In this document: in pieces, positions 1-10,662 of the stretch
Layout of the letters: each line of letters begins with the position of its first letter
Numbering within the stretch: position 1 is the stretch's first letter
From: Lichtheimia corymbifera B2541
Taxonomy: Eukaryota; Mucoromycota; Mucoromycetes; Mucorales; Lichtheimiaceae
Direction of reading: 5' to 3'
DNA: 53,004 bases
Assembly: GCA_000697475.1 (NCBI GenBank)
Contig: JNEU01001138.1
Span: forward strand, 1 to 53,004
Translations under genes and position numbers: made by a program
Notes under the pieces: model-generated
Database searches by the model: none
What the model was told of the DNA's origin: nothing
The model's input: only the letters and a program-made list of their open reading frames with translations

Positions 1-175
1 CTCAGCGATTGCTGGCACGCTTTTCTACTGTGACAGATTAGTTTAATTATCTTTATTCTCCTACCATTTTTATTTGTTTCGTTCTCTATTGTATCATTTT
101 CGGGGTGTCACTCACATCAAGATACACTCCCGCAATAAAACGAGGCCAAAAACCTCCATACAAATGATTCAGTTT

Positions 176-350
176 GGCTGGTGGTGACATTGGGTGGATC
201 TGAGATTGGCCACGACGATCGTGAAACTTGCACCCAAGGTGCGCTTCACCCCGACGAGCAACTTTGTTCGATTGAAGACCCCACGTTTCATTGTAAAGTT
301 CAGAGATACAGGCACCTTTATGGTTTTACATATGCTGTAAGCGTGATGCT
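176..350 (-). repeat. Inverted copy of the dispersed repeat family (copy A-inv)
   Basis: Read on the minus strand, this stretch matches the segments beginning near 42140 and 52590 on the plus strand. Shared blocks include the run around the words cataaaggtgcctgtatctc and tgctcgtc. It ends at 176-192 with GGCTGGTGGTGACATTG, the same 17 bases that end the copy at 52748-52764. That shared boundary suggests a true element end. The match fades beyond about 350. No protein-coding function is evident, and the nominal open frame here is a by-product of the repeat. Confidence 0.75.
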
Positions 351-1007
351 ATATGACAAGTGGTGTTTGTTCATTGTCAAGCAGCAAGACCATGATAGAG
401 CCAAAGATACAGAGGGGCGTGTTGGTGTGACACGGCCGATTGGGTAGAACTGCAGGGACAATGCATGATACTTGATGCACTATTTAATAGCACGTCATGG
501 ATTAGCAGCTAATAGCCACTTCATCCCATTCCCAACTTTTGTTCAATCCACCACAATGGAACGACGCTCCTGCTATATCCCAGCTTTTCCATCATTCTAG
601 TAGCTTAATTCGAGCTGGTTTGAATGCATAATGCAGTACGGGATGTACTCTTGTTTGGGCTATAGCGCAGTCAAAGCAACTCGGATCAAGACAATTGAAT
701 TATGGAAACGAATGTATGAAGCAGGAACATCATTCCATTGTGGTGGGATAGATAAAAGGTCGAAGCGCGAGAAAGTAGCTATCCGCTTCCAATCGATGAC
801 CTTTTATTAAATTGTGCGTAAAGTATCATGCATTGGCCTTTCAATCCTGACATCTTTACTCGGTTATCAAAACATGCTCCTGCGCATCTTTGGCTCTGTC
901 AGGATCCATCTACTACATGACAATGAACAAAGTCCACTTGTCATATAATAACATCATGTTTACAGCATATGGAAAAAACAAACATGGTTGTATCTCAAAA
1001 TTCTACA
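351..1007. other. Intergenic, no gene recognised
   Basis: I see no supportable gene, RNA or clear repeat here. The stretch separates the inverted repeat piece from the tandem array that starts near 1008. Bases 1-175 likewise hold nothing I can identify. Confidence 0.5.
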
Positions 1008-2660
1008 ATCAAGCGTACGGTTTTTATTTGAATGAAGCTGATCAACATGTCGAAGCCCAACATCTGACCAAGTTTCACAATGGATATGGACAATGGCGGG
1101 GGCGTTCACTATTACACTCTACACCTCTCCCATATTTGGATCATCCCGCATGCATAATTCTCATAATGAAGCATGTGGTTTTGAAATGAATGGAGTTGTT
1201 CAGCGTGACTCAGCGATCCTTCTTACCGACTTTCATGTTCGAAATGGGGAATCCCAAGGTAATTCATACTAATCGACATTTCATGAATTTGGTCGGGTGC
1301 GGAATTTCCGTCCTTCTTCATAGTAAATCATTCATTATACCCTCCCATTCCCAATTTTCAAATGAAGCATGAGGTCTTTATGAGAACGAAATTAATCAGC
1401 ATGCCCAAGTGCACGTTGTGTGAAAGTTTCATAATTGAGAAAGGGAATCCCGAGTTATGGGGCCGTCCAACCTACATATATTTACGTGCGTTCATCGTCG
1501 GAACCCCCCTTCAAAGTTCTCATAATGAAGCGTATGGTTTTTATTTGAATGGAGTTGATCAGCATGTCGAAGCCCACGGCCTGACCAAGTTTCAGGATGC
1601 GAGGTGGACAAACGCGGGGGTGCATTCTACTTGCGCTTCGTCCACCTTATATTTGGGCCGTCCGATTCGTAAAACATCGTAATGAAGCATACGGTTTTTA
1701 AATGAATGGAGTTGATCAGCATGACTCAGCGAACCTTCTTAACAAGTTTCATGTTCAAGGTGGGCAATCCCAAGGTAATTCAGAGTAAATGACATTTCAA
1801 TGAATCCGGCGGGTTGCGGAATTTCCGTCTATCATAGTAAACCCTACATTATACCTTCCCATTCAAAATCTTTGAATGAAGTGTGGGTTCCTTATTAAGA
1901 CAAAGTTAATCAGCATGTCCAAGAGCATATCGTGTGTAAGTTTGGAGTTAAAATGAGCAATATCGAGATCATGGATCGATTTATAGTGTGCATGGATCTG
2001 TCGGATGGTGCCTGATCTATTTAATTTCCACTTCTTCCACTCCCTGGTTCTTGCCTCTTCCTTCTCCCATTCTCAACTGTTGTCCCATTCAAATACAACT
2101 ACAGCCTGCGAACGATTGTCCTGCTTCAACCCTTCATGTCATTGCTACGATTGTCTAGATCCTGTTGTCTTGGACTGAATGGCTAGTTGATGGCGTGTGC
2201 ACCACACTACAACACCCACGTTCCTTGACACTGCACGTTCTCTTGTAACTCCCTCTGCCACAACCAATCGTGACAGCGTTCATTCCAGTAGTTGCCATTA
2301 GCAAGGTCTCTTCTCCATAGTCTCGATATACTAGCAGCAACTTGTCTTGCAGCCTTTTTTTACGTCAACAGCAGATAGCCATTTTATAGAGGCAGCTTTA
2401 CGTGTAGCAACTTGTTTCAATGCATACATACTCTTTATCAGCTATCAAGTACACTGCAATATATGCAATCTTTGCCTAGTTGGGCTGCGATGGAAAGTGA
2501 TCAACAAAGAGATTGATCGAAAACCGGATGGGAAAAGGAAGTGATCATACGGATCTTTCAACCAACATATTGGATCTGTAATGGAAAGATGGGATCAAGT
2601 GTAATGAATCATATCATGTTCATTTGGATACGGCTGAAGATGATGGTGGATTGGAATGGA
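1008..2660 (+). repeat. Repeat array A: six related units plus a unique tail
   Basis: Six related units start at about 1008, 1166, 1362, 1525, 1682 and 1876, giving spacings of 158, 196, 163, 157 and 194 bases. Each opens with a version of ATGAAGCATACGGTTTTTA. A TTGATCAGCATG-like core follows, and then words such as AAGTTTCATGTTC and TGGGCAATCCCAAGG. After the last unit a non-repeated tail continues through words such as cctgcgaacgattgtcctgc to about 2660. The same order and nearly the same spacings recur at 42191-43074, so arrays A and B are two copies of one composite element. Short open frames inside units are broken by stops. It could be a non-autonomous transposon or a composite satellite. 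Confidence 0.8.
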
Positions 2661-3511
2661 ATGGACGTGAGGGCTTGTATCTTTGGTCGCCGTGGATGAT
2701 TTGGGATACTCGAGTCAAATTATGCAGGAAATACGTTAAACTTCGACTTTGTTACAGCACACTCTCCTTACAATAGCGATCCTACTACCAGTTTCCACAC
2801 CTTTGAATTCAACTTTATCCGCTTCAACAAAGAAGCAATTGTTATACCATTTGGATTTGAGTATTGTTTTATGGGATGGGTGTGTGGTGTGCGGGTGTGA
2901 AAAGAAGCAATAAAGAAAGTGAACCAAAGAAAATACAGTGAGACCTTGAGATAGCTGTCTTTATTACCATGTCTCTATTCAGGCTATTTATATAGAAGTG
3001 AGGTGGATTAAGGGGTATAGGATAATTAGGTTTATATTTATGTACATGCATTCAACAGGGTGGATGGTGCACAAGGAACAAACCGGTGTTGGTTTTGGGA
3101 TACAAAAATAGTAGTTGGATTACTGGGATGATGATGATAATGGATTAAAAAATGTGACACGTCTTGGATGGATTTGACAAGAAGTGGGAGCAAAAGAGAT
3201 GTGAGCTATATGAGAGCAATGGGGTCAAGGAACAATTCATATAAATCATGCAAGGCTGAGTACGTCGGAGATATATGGTGCCCTTGACCAATATCACCAT
3301 GATGGATTCAAATACAGTAGTGAAATCTTTTCAAATACAAATTACTCTTGTCCATCTTCCCATTCATTTTCATTAATGATACCATCGTATTCATACACAA
3401 TTCCGCTGCATATTGATATTAAACAACATATGTCATTCACGCCGTTTTTGTTTTCTAGATTAGGTAATTATTTGGTTTATATATGTGCGCGAAGTGTAAA
3501 AAAATGTACGA
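2661..3511. other. Intergenic; one short minus-strand open stretch of doubtful meaning
   Basis: No convincing gene. Between about 2927 and 2739 the minus strand has a short frame with a protein-like end (GSRIAIVRRVCCNKVEV), but it lacks an upstream partner exon or a recognisable family. It could be a 3' exon fragment or chance. The rest is AT-rich spacer leading to the tRNA gene. Confidence 0.4.
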
Positions 3512-3594
3512 GGTAACATGGCCGAGTTGGTCTAAGGCGCCAGACTCAAGTTCTGGTCTCGCAAGAGGCGTGAGTTCGAATCTCACTGTTACCA
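3512..3594 (+). tRNA. tRNA-Leu(CAA): tRNA-Leu (anticodon CAA), intronless
   Basis: The sequence folds as a class II tRNA. The acceptor stem pairs GGTAACA with TGTTACC, followed by discriminator A. The D arm is GCC/GGC. The anticodon stem CCAGA/TCTGG closes the loop CTCAAGT, giving anticodon CAA. A long variable arm (CTC-GCAA-GAG) follows, then a T arm GTGAG-TTCGAAT-CTCAC. The internal pol III B box is present, and a T5 run at 3598-3602 would end transcription. There is no intron after the anticodon, although tRNA-Leu(CAA) carries one in budding yeast. Confidence 0.97.
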
Positions 3595-4107
3595 ATCTTT
3601 TTCCGGTGATCAACCTGATTACTTTTTTTTGGTTTTGAGTCTTTTTGGATTATAAATCAGATAAGCAGAAGCGTTATCTTTTTTTTTTGGGGAGGAAAGA
3701 GAATTGAATGATGAAGTTTGTTTTGTTTACTGATCAAAAGATATAGCATATTATAAAAGCGAATGCAGGAGACCCCCTGTATATTGTTAAACGTTTCGAG
3801 AAAGAAGCAGTAGTATCTTGATTAGAATGATGAAGAATGGAAAGAGGATTTGGATGTGTGTGTGTGCGAACATGTCAAACGACGAGAAAATGATAAGCCG
3901 GTTCAACGGACCGACAACGGAAGTCGATTCAAGCTCCTGCTCAAAGTTTATGGCAAGAGCAAGTAATATCCTCGGTAAATCACATTGACCAGCGGCAGAG
4001 CGACATTAAAGTGGAACAAGGGCAATGGTTGGAGTAAAAAATTGCTTCTCTTCCCAGTGTACATAATCCGCCAAATCCCAGTTTATATATATACCCACCA
4101 CCGCATC
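3595..4107. other. Spacer between tRNA and MFS gene
   Basis: No gene seen. It holds the T-rich pol III terminator side of the tRNA gene and, near its end, the presumed promoter of the MFS transporter. A TATATATATA-like stretch lies at about 4084-4092, shortly before the ATG at 4108. Confidence 0.5.
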
Positions 4108-5937
4108 ATGAATCGACCCTTTACCATTAATGATTCTGGGGCAGACTCGAACACTACCGTTTTATCAATCGAACATAATAGTAGCAACCTTCAAGAGAAG
4201 ACCATGAATAAGGATGTTGAAAAAAATGATCCTTCTTGGGATCTGAGACGGGTGGATAGCTGTGAGTGAATTGCTGAATGTAGTAGAGAAAACGCGGGAA
4301 GCTGATGATGATGGCAATTAAATCATGTAGATATGGATGTTGCAAGTATTGTTGAGCCACCACCACCAGAGATGTTGGCCGATATTCCTGATGGTGGTTA
4401 TGGTTGGTGAGTGTTCTTTATCGACTGACACTTTTAGCGTATCCCTGATGATGCATATGATTAGGGTTGTCGCAGCTGCAGGATTCTTGAGCAATTTTGT
4501 TGTTTTCGGCGTCTCTACTATTTGGGGTGAGTTATACAGTATGCATGAAGCAGCTGCAACAGAAAGATGAAAGGCTAACACTTTTTGACGTAGGTGTATT
4601 TTCACAAGCATTCGCCACATCCATTCTTCAGGGCAAAGCAAGCACAATCGAGCTGATGACTGTTGGGTCCACAGCTAATGTATGTCTCAACATTTTCACT
4701 CCTCTCAGTGTCCTCTTTGTGCGTTATGGTACACGTTTCAATTACGGGCTTGGAAGCATATTGATGTGTGCAGGCATTGTCTTGGCTGGTTTTAGCACGG
4801 AGATTTGGCAGCTCTATCTTACATTCGGGGTACTCTTTGGATTAGGAGCTTCCTTTGTATACATGGTAAATAATGAACATGTATTGTTTTCATATATACT
4901 AACTTTTTAAAAGTCGGTAGCATCGGTCATTCCTCAATGGTAAGATATAACATCAAATTTTATTATGCTGCTAATGTTAACGACATGAACATAAAGGTTT
5001 ACTACACGACGTAGCACAGCAATGGGGATTAGCTCAGCTGGAACAGGCCTGGGTGGTTTGGCATTGAGCCCAATGGTACGTTCAAAAGGACGACGATGAT
5101 GATGACGATATATTAACATTACTATGTTGTTGCAGGCAAGCTCATTAATAGACAAATATGGTCTTCCATGGGCGTTTCGCATTGTCGGCTTAACATCGTT
5201 TGGGATTTGTTGCCTTGGAACGCTATTAGTAAAAGATCGGATACCACGATCACAACGTAAACGTTTGCCTATCAAATCACCAATCCAGCCATCTTTATTG
5301 AAGAATATCGATTATAATATCTGGCTTTTTGGGGCTGTGGTGGGTCTCATGGGGTACTTGACACCAATGTTCTATTTACCAAGTAAGTATTTGGTTGCAT
5401 GAATGTCACCCGAAAAGCTAAACTAACATTTGTTTTCCAGAATATGCTGCACATATCGGTATTAATGATAAGGATTCATCCAATTTGCTTGGTATCATGT
5501 GTGCAATGAATGCCGTTGGCCGTCTTGTGTTTGGCTTTGTAGCTGATCGCATTGGGCCTCTCAACACCTTTACGATTGCATCCACGCTGGCAGGTCTATT
5601 CACATTCCTCATATGGCCATTTGCAACAAGCTATGATATACTGCTGGTGTATGCTATCCTTTGGGGATTCACTTGCGGTACATATTATACGTTCGCAGCA
5701 CCAGTAACTGGCAGTATTGTTGGCGTCGACAAGATTGCACCGGGCTTGGCGATCCTCTTCATTGCAAGTGCTGCTTCGGCTATGGGTACACCAATCGCTG
5801 CTGCTATCCAAGCTTCAACACCTCATGGCGAGTACATTGGAATCCAAATGTTCATTGGTGCTGTGTATGTTACTGGAGGAGCCATATGTCTAGCGTTAAA
5901 GTACAAGGTTACCCATTCATTAATATCAAGATACTAG
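4108..5937 (+). CDS. MFS transporter, monocarboxylate-permease (MCT/MCH) type
   Basis: This is a predicted proton-linked plasma-membrane carrier for monocarboxylates or related small molecules. Eight exons (4108-4261, 4331-4406, 4465-4526, 4594-4865, 4914-4939, 4997-5075, 5136-5382, 5441-5937) join without a stop into 470 codons. A polar cytosolic N-terminus leads into PDGGYGWVVVAAGF, the signature that opens the first membrane span in this family. The second half carries another block of hydrophobic spans with GRLVFGFVADRIGPL, matching the MFS loop motif. All introns are GT-AG and about 50-70 bases long. The substrate cannot be told from sequence: members transport pyruvate, lactate, riboflavin or nothing known. 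Its stop lies 170 bases before the Nramp ATG. A short relic of another gene of this family sits at 45210-45434. Confidence 0.92.
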
Positions 5938-6107
5938 TTCAATATCATTCTGTGTGTGCGTGCGTACCTTATTGTTGGGCCAAGGATGTACTTGATCGGA
6001 AGATTCGTGTAGCCTTTGTCGGACAAACGGCTAAGACAAAAGAGCGAAAACAGAGAGACTATATTATTCCACCCTTTTCTTCCCCCTTTTTATACATTTC
6101 TGTTTCC

Positions 6108-7994
6108 ATGCGACTCCCGCGTCTGGTGAAGCAAATAGGTGGATGCTTTCGTCAATTCACCAAATTCATCGGCCCTGGATTCATGGTGGCTGTTGGATAG
6201 TAAGAACTTGCCCATCATCAATCAATCAATCATCCTACTCACCCATTTTCGTTTCACGTGTGCTACCCCGCTATTGCTACCGCCTCCTCCGTATAGCCTT
6301 GACCCTGGCAACTGGGCAACTGACATGGAGGGTGGATCACAATTCGGTTATCGCTTATTGTTTATCATCCTGCTTTCCAATATCATTGCCATCTTTTTAC
6401 AAAACATGACCATACGGATGGGGACTGTCACTGGCATGGATCTAGCATCTGCTTCTCGTCGTTATTTTCCAAAGTACCTGAATTTGTTCCTTTACCTCTT
6501 GGCGGAGCTTGCCATCATTGCTACGGATATGGCCGAAGTGATCGGTAGTGCTATTGCTCTCAATCTCTTATTCCCCAGTCTACCGTTACCTGCTGGTGTT
6601 GCGATTACTGCGGCCGATGTCTTCATCATCCTATTATTCTACAGCGAAGAACCCAATTCAGGACAAGCTGAAACAGCTTCCATGCGGGTCATCCGTGTTT
6701 TTGAAACATTTGTCATGTTCCTTGTTCTAGCAGTGGGCATCTGCTTGAGTATTATCCTTGCTGAATCAGACGCCAACGCTATCGATGTCCTCAAGGGTTA
6801 TGTTCCTACTCGGGAAATCTTTACTGATCCATCGTGTCTATATGTGGCTATCGGCATTATTGGTGCTACAGGTAAACGGATGAGTATATCGGCAATACCC
6901 CCTCCTTATCAATGTGATATCTTTTAGTGATGCCTCATAACCTTTACTTGCATGGCTTTATTGTACAATCACGCTGTCGCACGTGGAGATCTAAGCGTCC
7001 TGAAGTTGAACAAGTGGAATCAGGCCAATGGGTCATCCAGTGTGCAACACGTCAAATGGTCGACGAAAAATCAGCAGCAAACGATAACGTTGTGCGTGAT
7101 GCCTCGGTTGTAAACATGGATGATTCTGAAACAACAAATGGAAGATATTACAACATGGATCGTTTGCGACAATATCTACAAAAAGCATTACGCGAGAACC
7201 TTGTTTACGGCTTTATCGATCTTGTGATTGCACTCATCTTCGCCTTTTACGTCAACTGTGCCATTCTTGCAGTCGCCAGTGCCAACTTTTATTATGGTCC
7301 TGAAGGTCAAAATCAAGTTGTGGATGACTTGTTTGGAGCACACCATCTCCTTTCAGTGTATCTGGGACCTGCAGCTGGCGTGATTTTTGCATTGGCATTG
7401 CTGTGTGCTGGTCAATCTTCTACCATTACAGCTACCTTGGCAGGCCAAGTGGTGATGGCTGGATTTCTGGGAATGACAACACGTCCTTGGGTACGACGAA
7501 TTGTTACACGTTTGGTAGCCATTGCCCCTGCTTTGGTAGCTGCATGTATTGCTGGTCGTTCTGGATTGAATCAACTTTTGGTGGCATCCCAGGTGGCTCT
7601 CAGCATCCAATTACCATTTGCTGTGGTACCCCTTGTTTATTTTACGTCACGCAAGCATATCATGAAGCTTGACCTTGTCCATGATGTCCAGGGTGAAAAG
7701 AAAGCGGATGCAAATCGCGTGACATTGTCTTGGATCGACCGCCTATTTCCCAGAATTCCATCTCATCATCTGTCATTCCTTCCACGTGCATTGCGTTCTA
7801 ATGCTCTAAAAGATGACAAGAGCGAAACAGCATCCACCATTCGAACATTCACTCCCATTCCTTTAAAAGAATGGCCAAAGCCCTTGCAATACGAAAATGG
7901 TATCATTAGTGGTATCGTGGCTGGCCTCATCTCCTTATTGCTCATTGGTCTAAATGGATACCTCGTGGTGTCTTTGTTCATGGGCAACACATAG
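6108..7994 (+). CDS. Nramp-family divalent metal transporter (SMF type)
   Basis: The predicted product moves Mn2+/Fe2+ and similar divalent metals with protons across plasma or endosomal membranes. Three exons (6108-6199, 6297-6871, 6928-7994) give 577 aa, the usual length for fungal SMF proteins. The two metal-site helices are intact. TM1 reads GPGFMVAVGYLDPGNWATD, with DPGN, and TM6 has MPHNLYLHG. Both motifs cross or abut an intron, so neither is complete in a single open frame. Ten to eleven hydrophobic segments follow. The TM6-TM7 loop is long and charged, and another polar stretch precedes the last span. The ATG was chosen because it opens a short basic N-terminus directly before the conserved GPGF. 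Which of SMF1, SMF2 or SMF3 it corresponds to is not decided. Confidence 0.95.
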
Positions 7995-8536
7995 ATTGAT
8001 TCTCATTGTCTACTCATCATGTACTATAAACCATTCTATCCCCCCGCGTGTTCATTTACCTTTCGAGGATAGTCCTCTTGTTTCCTTCATCATCATCATC
8101 ATCATCAAAGATAAAAAAAAAATACGTGTTTCTTTATGTAATGTAGTACAGCATGATTTTTACACACCATGTCAGCCAAGCAAATTGGATATCAGCAAGG
8201 TGTATGCAAGTCAAAAAGGTGTGTGTGCTGGGTATATATATCCATCTCCCTCGTATTCAAATGCCTCCGATTATCGTTGCATAAAGAAGTTTATTGAAAG
8301 AATTGAACCGTGCGCAATATGCATGATGATACTTTAAGCTTCAATCAGCCCTTTATTTGCTATCCATTGAATGTATTACGTATATATATGTGTGTGGATG
8401 CTACGCGTGTGTACGTGATGTGTGTGAAAAAGTGTTTTTAACTTCATCCAATGAGAATGTGTTGGGTGCTTACCATCCCTGTCATGCGAGGGAGACTTTC
8501 ATTTCTCGTCTTTTCTTTTTACTCCCAAACTTTCTC
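7995..8536. other. Intergenic, presumed GID4 promoter
   Basis: No gene seen. It contains CAT/ATC microsatellite runs near 8085-8108 and a TATATATATG stretch near 8380, within the likely promoter and 5' leader of the GID4 gene. Confidence 0.5.
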
Positions 8537-9640
8537 ATGCCCATTCCCTCTGCAAGTACCTCATCTTCTACAACCCCCACTTCTACATTTTCAGAGCCAC
8601 ATCAGATATCTCCAGCTGCCAAACCCTCCTCCTCAACCACCCCAGGTTGTTCAGAATGCAGTGCTGATGCAAGCCAATGCAAGCATAAACCGGGATTAGC
8701 TTTTCCCACCTCTACCACTATCGACGAAAAGCGTGCAAAGTGCGATCGCCATTCTACAAGTCGATCCCAGGCCAGTCCTAGCAGCATGTTATTGACGAGC
8801 CGGAAAGAAGGCGATGTGTGGGTCGATATTTCTAACGAACGGCTACCGAATTCTCGGCTCGGCTCACTTTACCCTGGATCATGCTTCAAAGGGATGCAGC
8901 ATTGTGGAACAACAAGCTATGAAGTCTCTGTGGATATTCAAGTAAGCATCATACATTGTCTGTAAGAGACATAGTCATCTAACATCACCGTTTACTAGCA
9001 TGTGGATTTGAAAGAAAGCACTCTATGTGGCTATCTCAATATCACCGGCTTAACATCCGATTATCCCGAATTGACTGTAAGTTGTATAGGATGATGATAC
9101 TCCTTTTTTCTCTCTACCTTACTCACTTGTTTCTATGTTAGACATTCTTTCAAGCTGAAATCATTGGTCCAAAGTACTCTTTTCTCACACGCAAATGGCA
9201 GGCTGACAAGAATATTGATGCATCGCATTGGGTAAGCTACTTGTTTCACATGATGGTGACGAACGGTATATTAAACTTGTTTTATAGAAAAGATTCCCAT
9301 CGTTTGAGAAATATGCTGAGAACTTTAACGATGATGGATTCAGCTACGACCCTTATGATGAAGACTTTGTCTATATGCGTTGGAAGGAGCACTTTCTTGT
9401 ACCGGATCATCGCGTAAACAACATTGATGGCGCTAGTTTTGCTGGTTTCTACTATATCTGCTATCAACGGTCCACTGACGAGATCAAAGGATACTACTTT
9501 TTCCGCCAGCATAGGGAATGGTAAGCAAAGGACGTCAACAGGTACTTTTTGATTCTTAACACGATTACACCTTTAGGTATCAGGAGCTCTCTCTCAAACA
9601 TGTGGACGATCGCACATTTGGAAACTTTGAAATGCGATAA
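8537..9640 (+). CDS. GID4: GID4/VID24: substrate receptor of the GID/CTLH E3 ligase
   Basis: In yeast this protein binds proteins with an N-terminal proline, such as gluconeogenic enzymes, and brings them to the GID ubiquitin ligase when glucose returns. Five exons (8537-8941, 8999-9076, 9142-9231, 9288-9520, 9577-9640) give 289 aa. About 115 residues of Ser/Pro/Thr-rich N-terminus precede the Vid24 beta-barrel, which begins at LYPGSCFKGMQHCG. The barrel continues through DIQHVDLKES, CGYLNITGLTSDYP, FFQAEIIGPKYSFLTRKW, FDPYDE-like FSYDPYDEDFVYMRWKEHF and ASFAGFYYICYQ, and ends KGYYFFRQHREWYQELSLKHV. These are the most conserved blocks of the family. The start is the first ATG with no in-frame match upstream; the N-terminus is variable in this family, so the start is less certain than the domain. 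Confidence 0.93.
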
Positions 9641-9792
9641 TCGATTCTATTTTCACGATACCCTTTCCAATATGCTGTATATCATCATCACACATTAGCT
9701 GTTCTTCTTCTTCAGTAGTAAAACAAATATCATAAACACAAAGTTATGGCTGGATCAACAATATAAACATGTTTGTTGGTGGATATGTCGAT

Positions 9793-10514
9793 TTATTGTT
9801 TGGCTTCTACTGGTAATAAAGCTGCTGCTACCCTACGTCCTTCCTCTGCAAGCACATTGTATGTAGCTGCTGCATGTTTCTATTTATAAACATAGAATAT
9901 GAGTACCCACTTGTATCCACATATCCACACACTGCAGCTGTTGCTTACCGTGTTCATTTGATCAACCTGGATACCAAGCTTATAAAAGTATTCGCGGATG
10001 GATGGCGGGATGGGTGTAAAGTTCTTGCCTGTACCAAGTAATACCAATTCTAAAGAGATGATATGTATCAGCATGTCATCCTTGTATCCACTCAATCTCC
10101 TAGCAACGGCATACCTGGCTTTGGTGAAGCAACCTCGAAGATTTTAAATGCGTCAAGAGAAATGGGCTTGTCAAATTGAAATGCATCTTGGGGCCCCTGC
10201 CACAGGAAAGCCGAGCCGTTCAATAAGACAAGAGGATTGCGTATCTGGACATTGTTTGAGAGCACAAAGCCATCCTTGGTAATAACTTCGACGCCAACAT
10301 TCGGTCCACGATCAAACATGTTGACAAAGAGATCCATGGTGCTTTGAGACGAGGCATCAGCTGGGGCTTCAGCGGGTACTGTTTGGTTGGCGATCTTTAT
10401 TGTCTTTTCCTCATGCCGGAAAGTGGTTGTCTGTAAAAAACGACGCGCTGTAGTCAACGATGCAAGGGGTCGAATGGGTCGTTTTGTGGCGATTATGCGA
10501 GCGGTGTGAAGCAT
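9793..10514 (-). CDS. NDUFAF3: NDUFAF3-like mitochondrial complex I assembly factor (Mth938/DUF498 fold)
   Basis: Homologues act in the mitochondrial matrix in early assembly of respiratory complex I. The N-terminus, MLHTARIIATKRPIRPLASL, is basic and lacks acids, as expected of a matrix presequence. The conserved body runs from DRGPNVGVEVITKDGFVLSN through KIFEVASPKP, LLGTGKNFTPIPPSIREYF and GIQVDQMNT. Model: 10514-10115, 10049-9933, 9866-9793, about 196 aa, ending ATYNVLAEEGRRVAAALLP-like as in the family. The last junction is the weak point. It needs a GTGTGT donor at 9932, whereas a stronger GTAAGC donor at 9948 would give an early stop about 13 codons later. An upstream in-frame ATG at 10559 adds an unlikely Asp/His/Thr stretch. 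Complex I is expected in this organism if the call is right. Confidence 0.85.
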
Positions 10515-10662
10515 GGTTGTGTCTGTGTGTGTGTCTGTGTGAGGAAGAAATGGATCCACGTGCGATCCCCGACATTTAGCTCTAGTAAGACAGCTCCTCT
10601 ATCCACGTGACCCCAAGATGAAATGTCAAATGATGTATTTACTAGCATTAATATCTCTACGT

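Noticed and set aside
1008..2060. CRISPR-like array
   Set aside because: Units are 157-196 bases long, diverged and without short identical repeats or spacers, in a eukaryotic genome.
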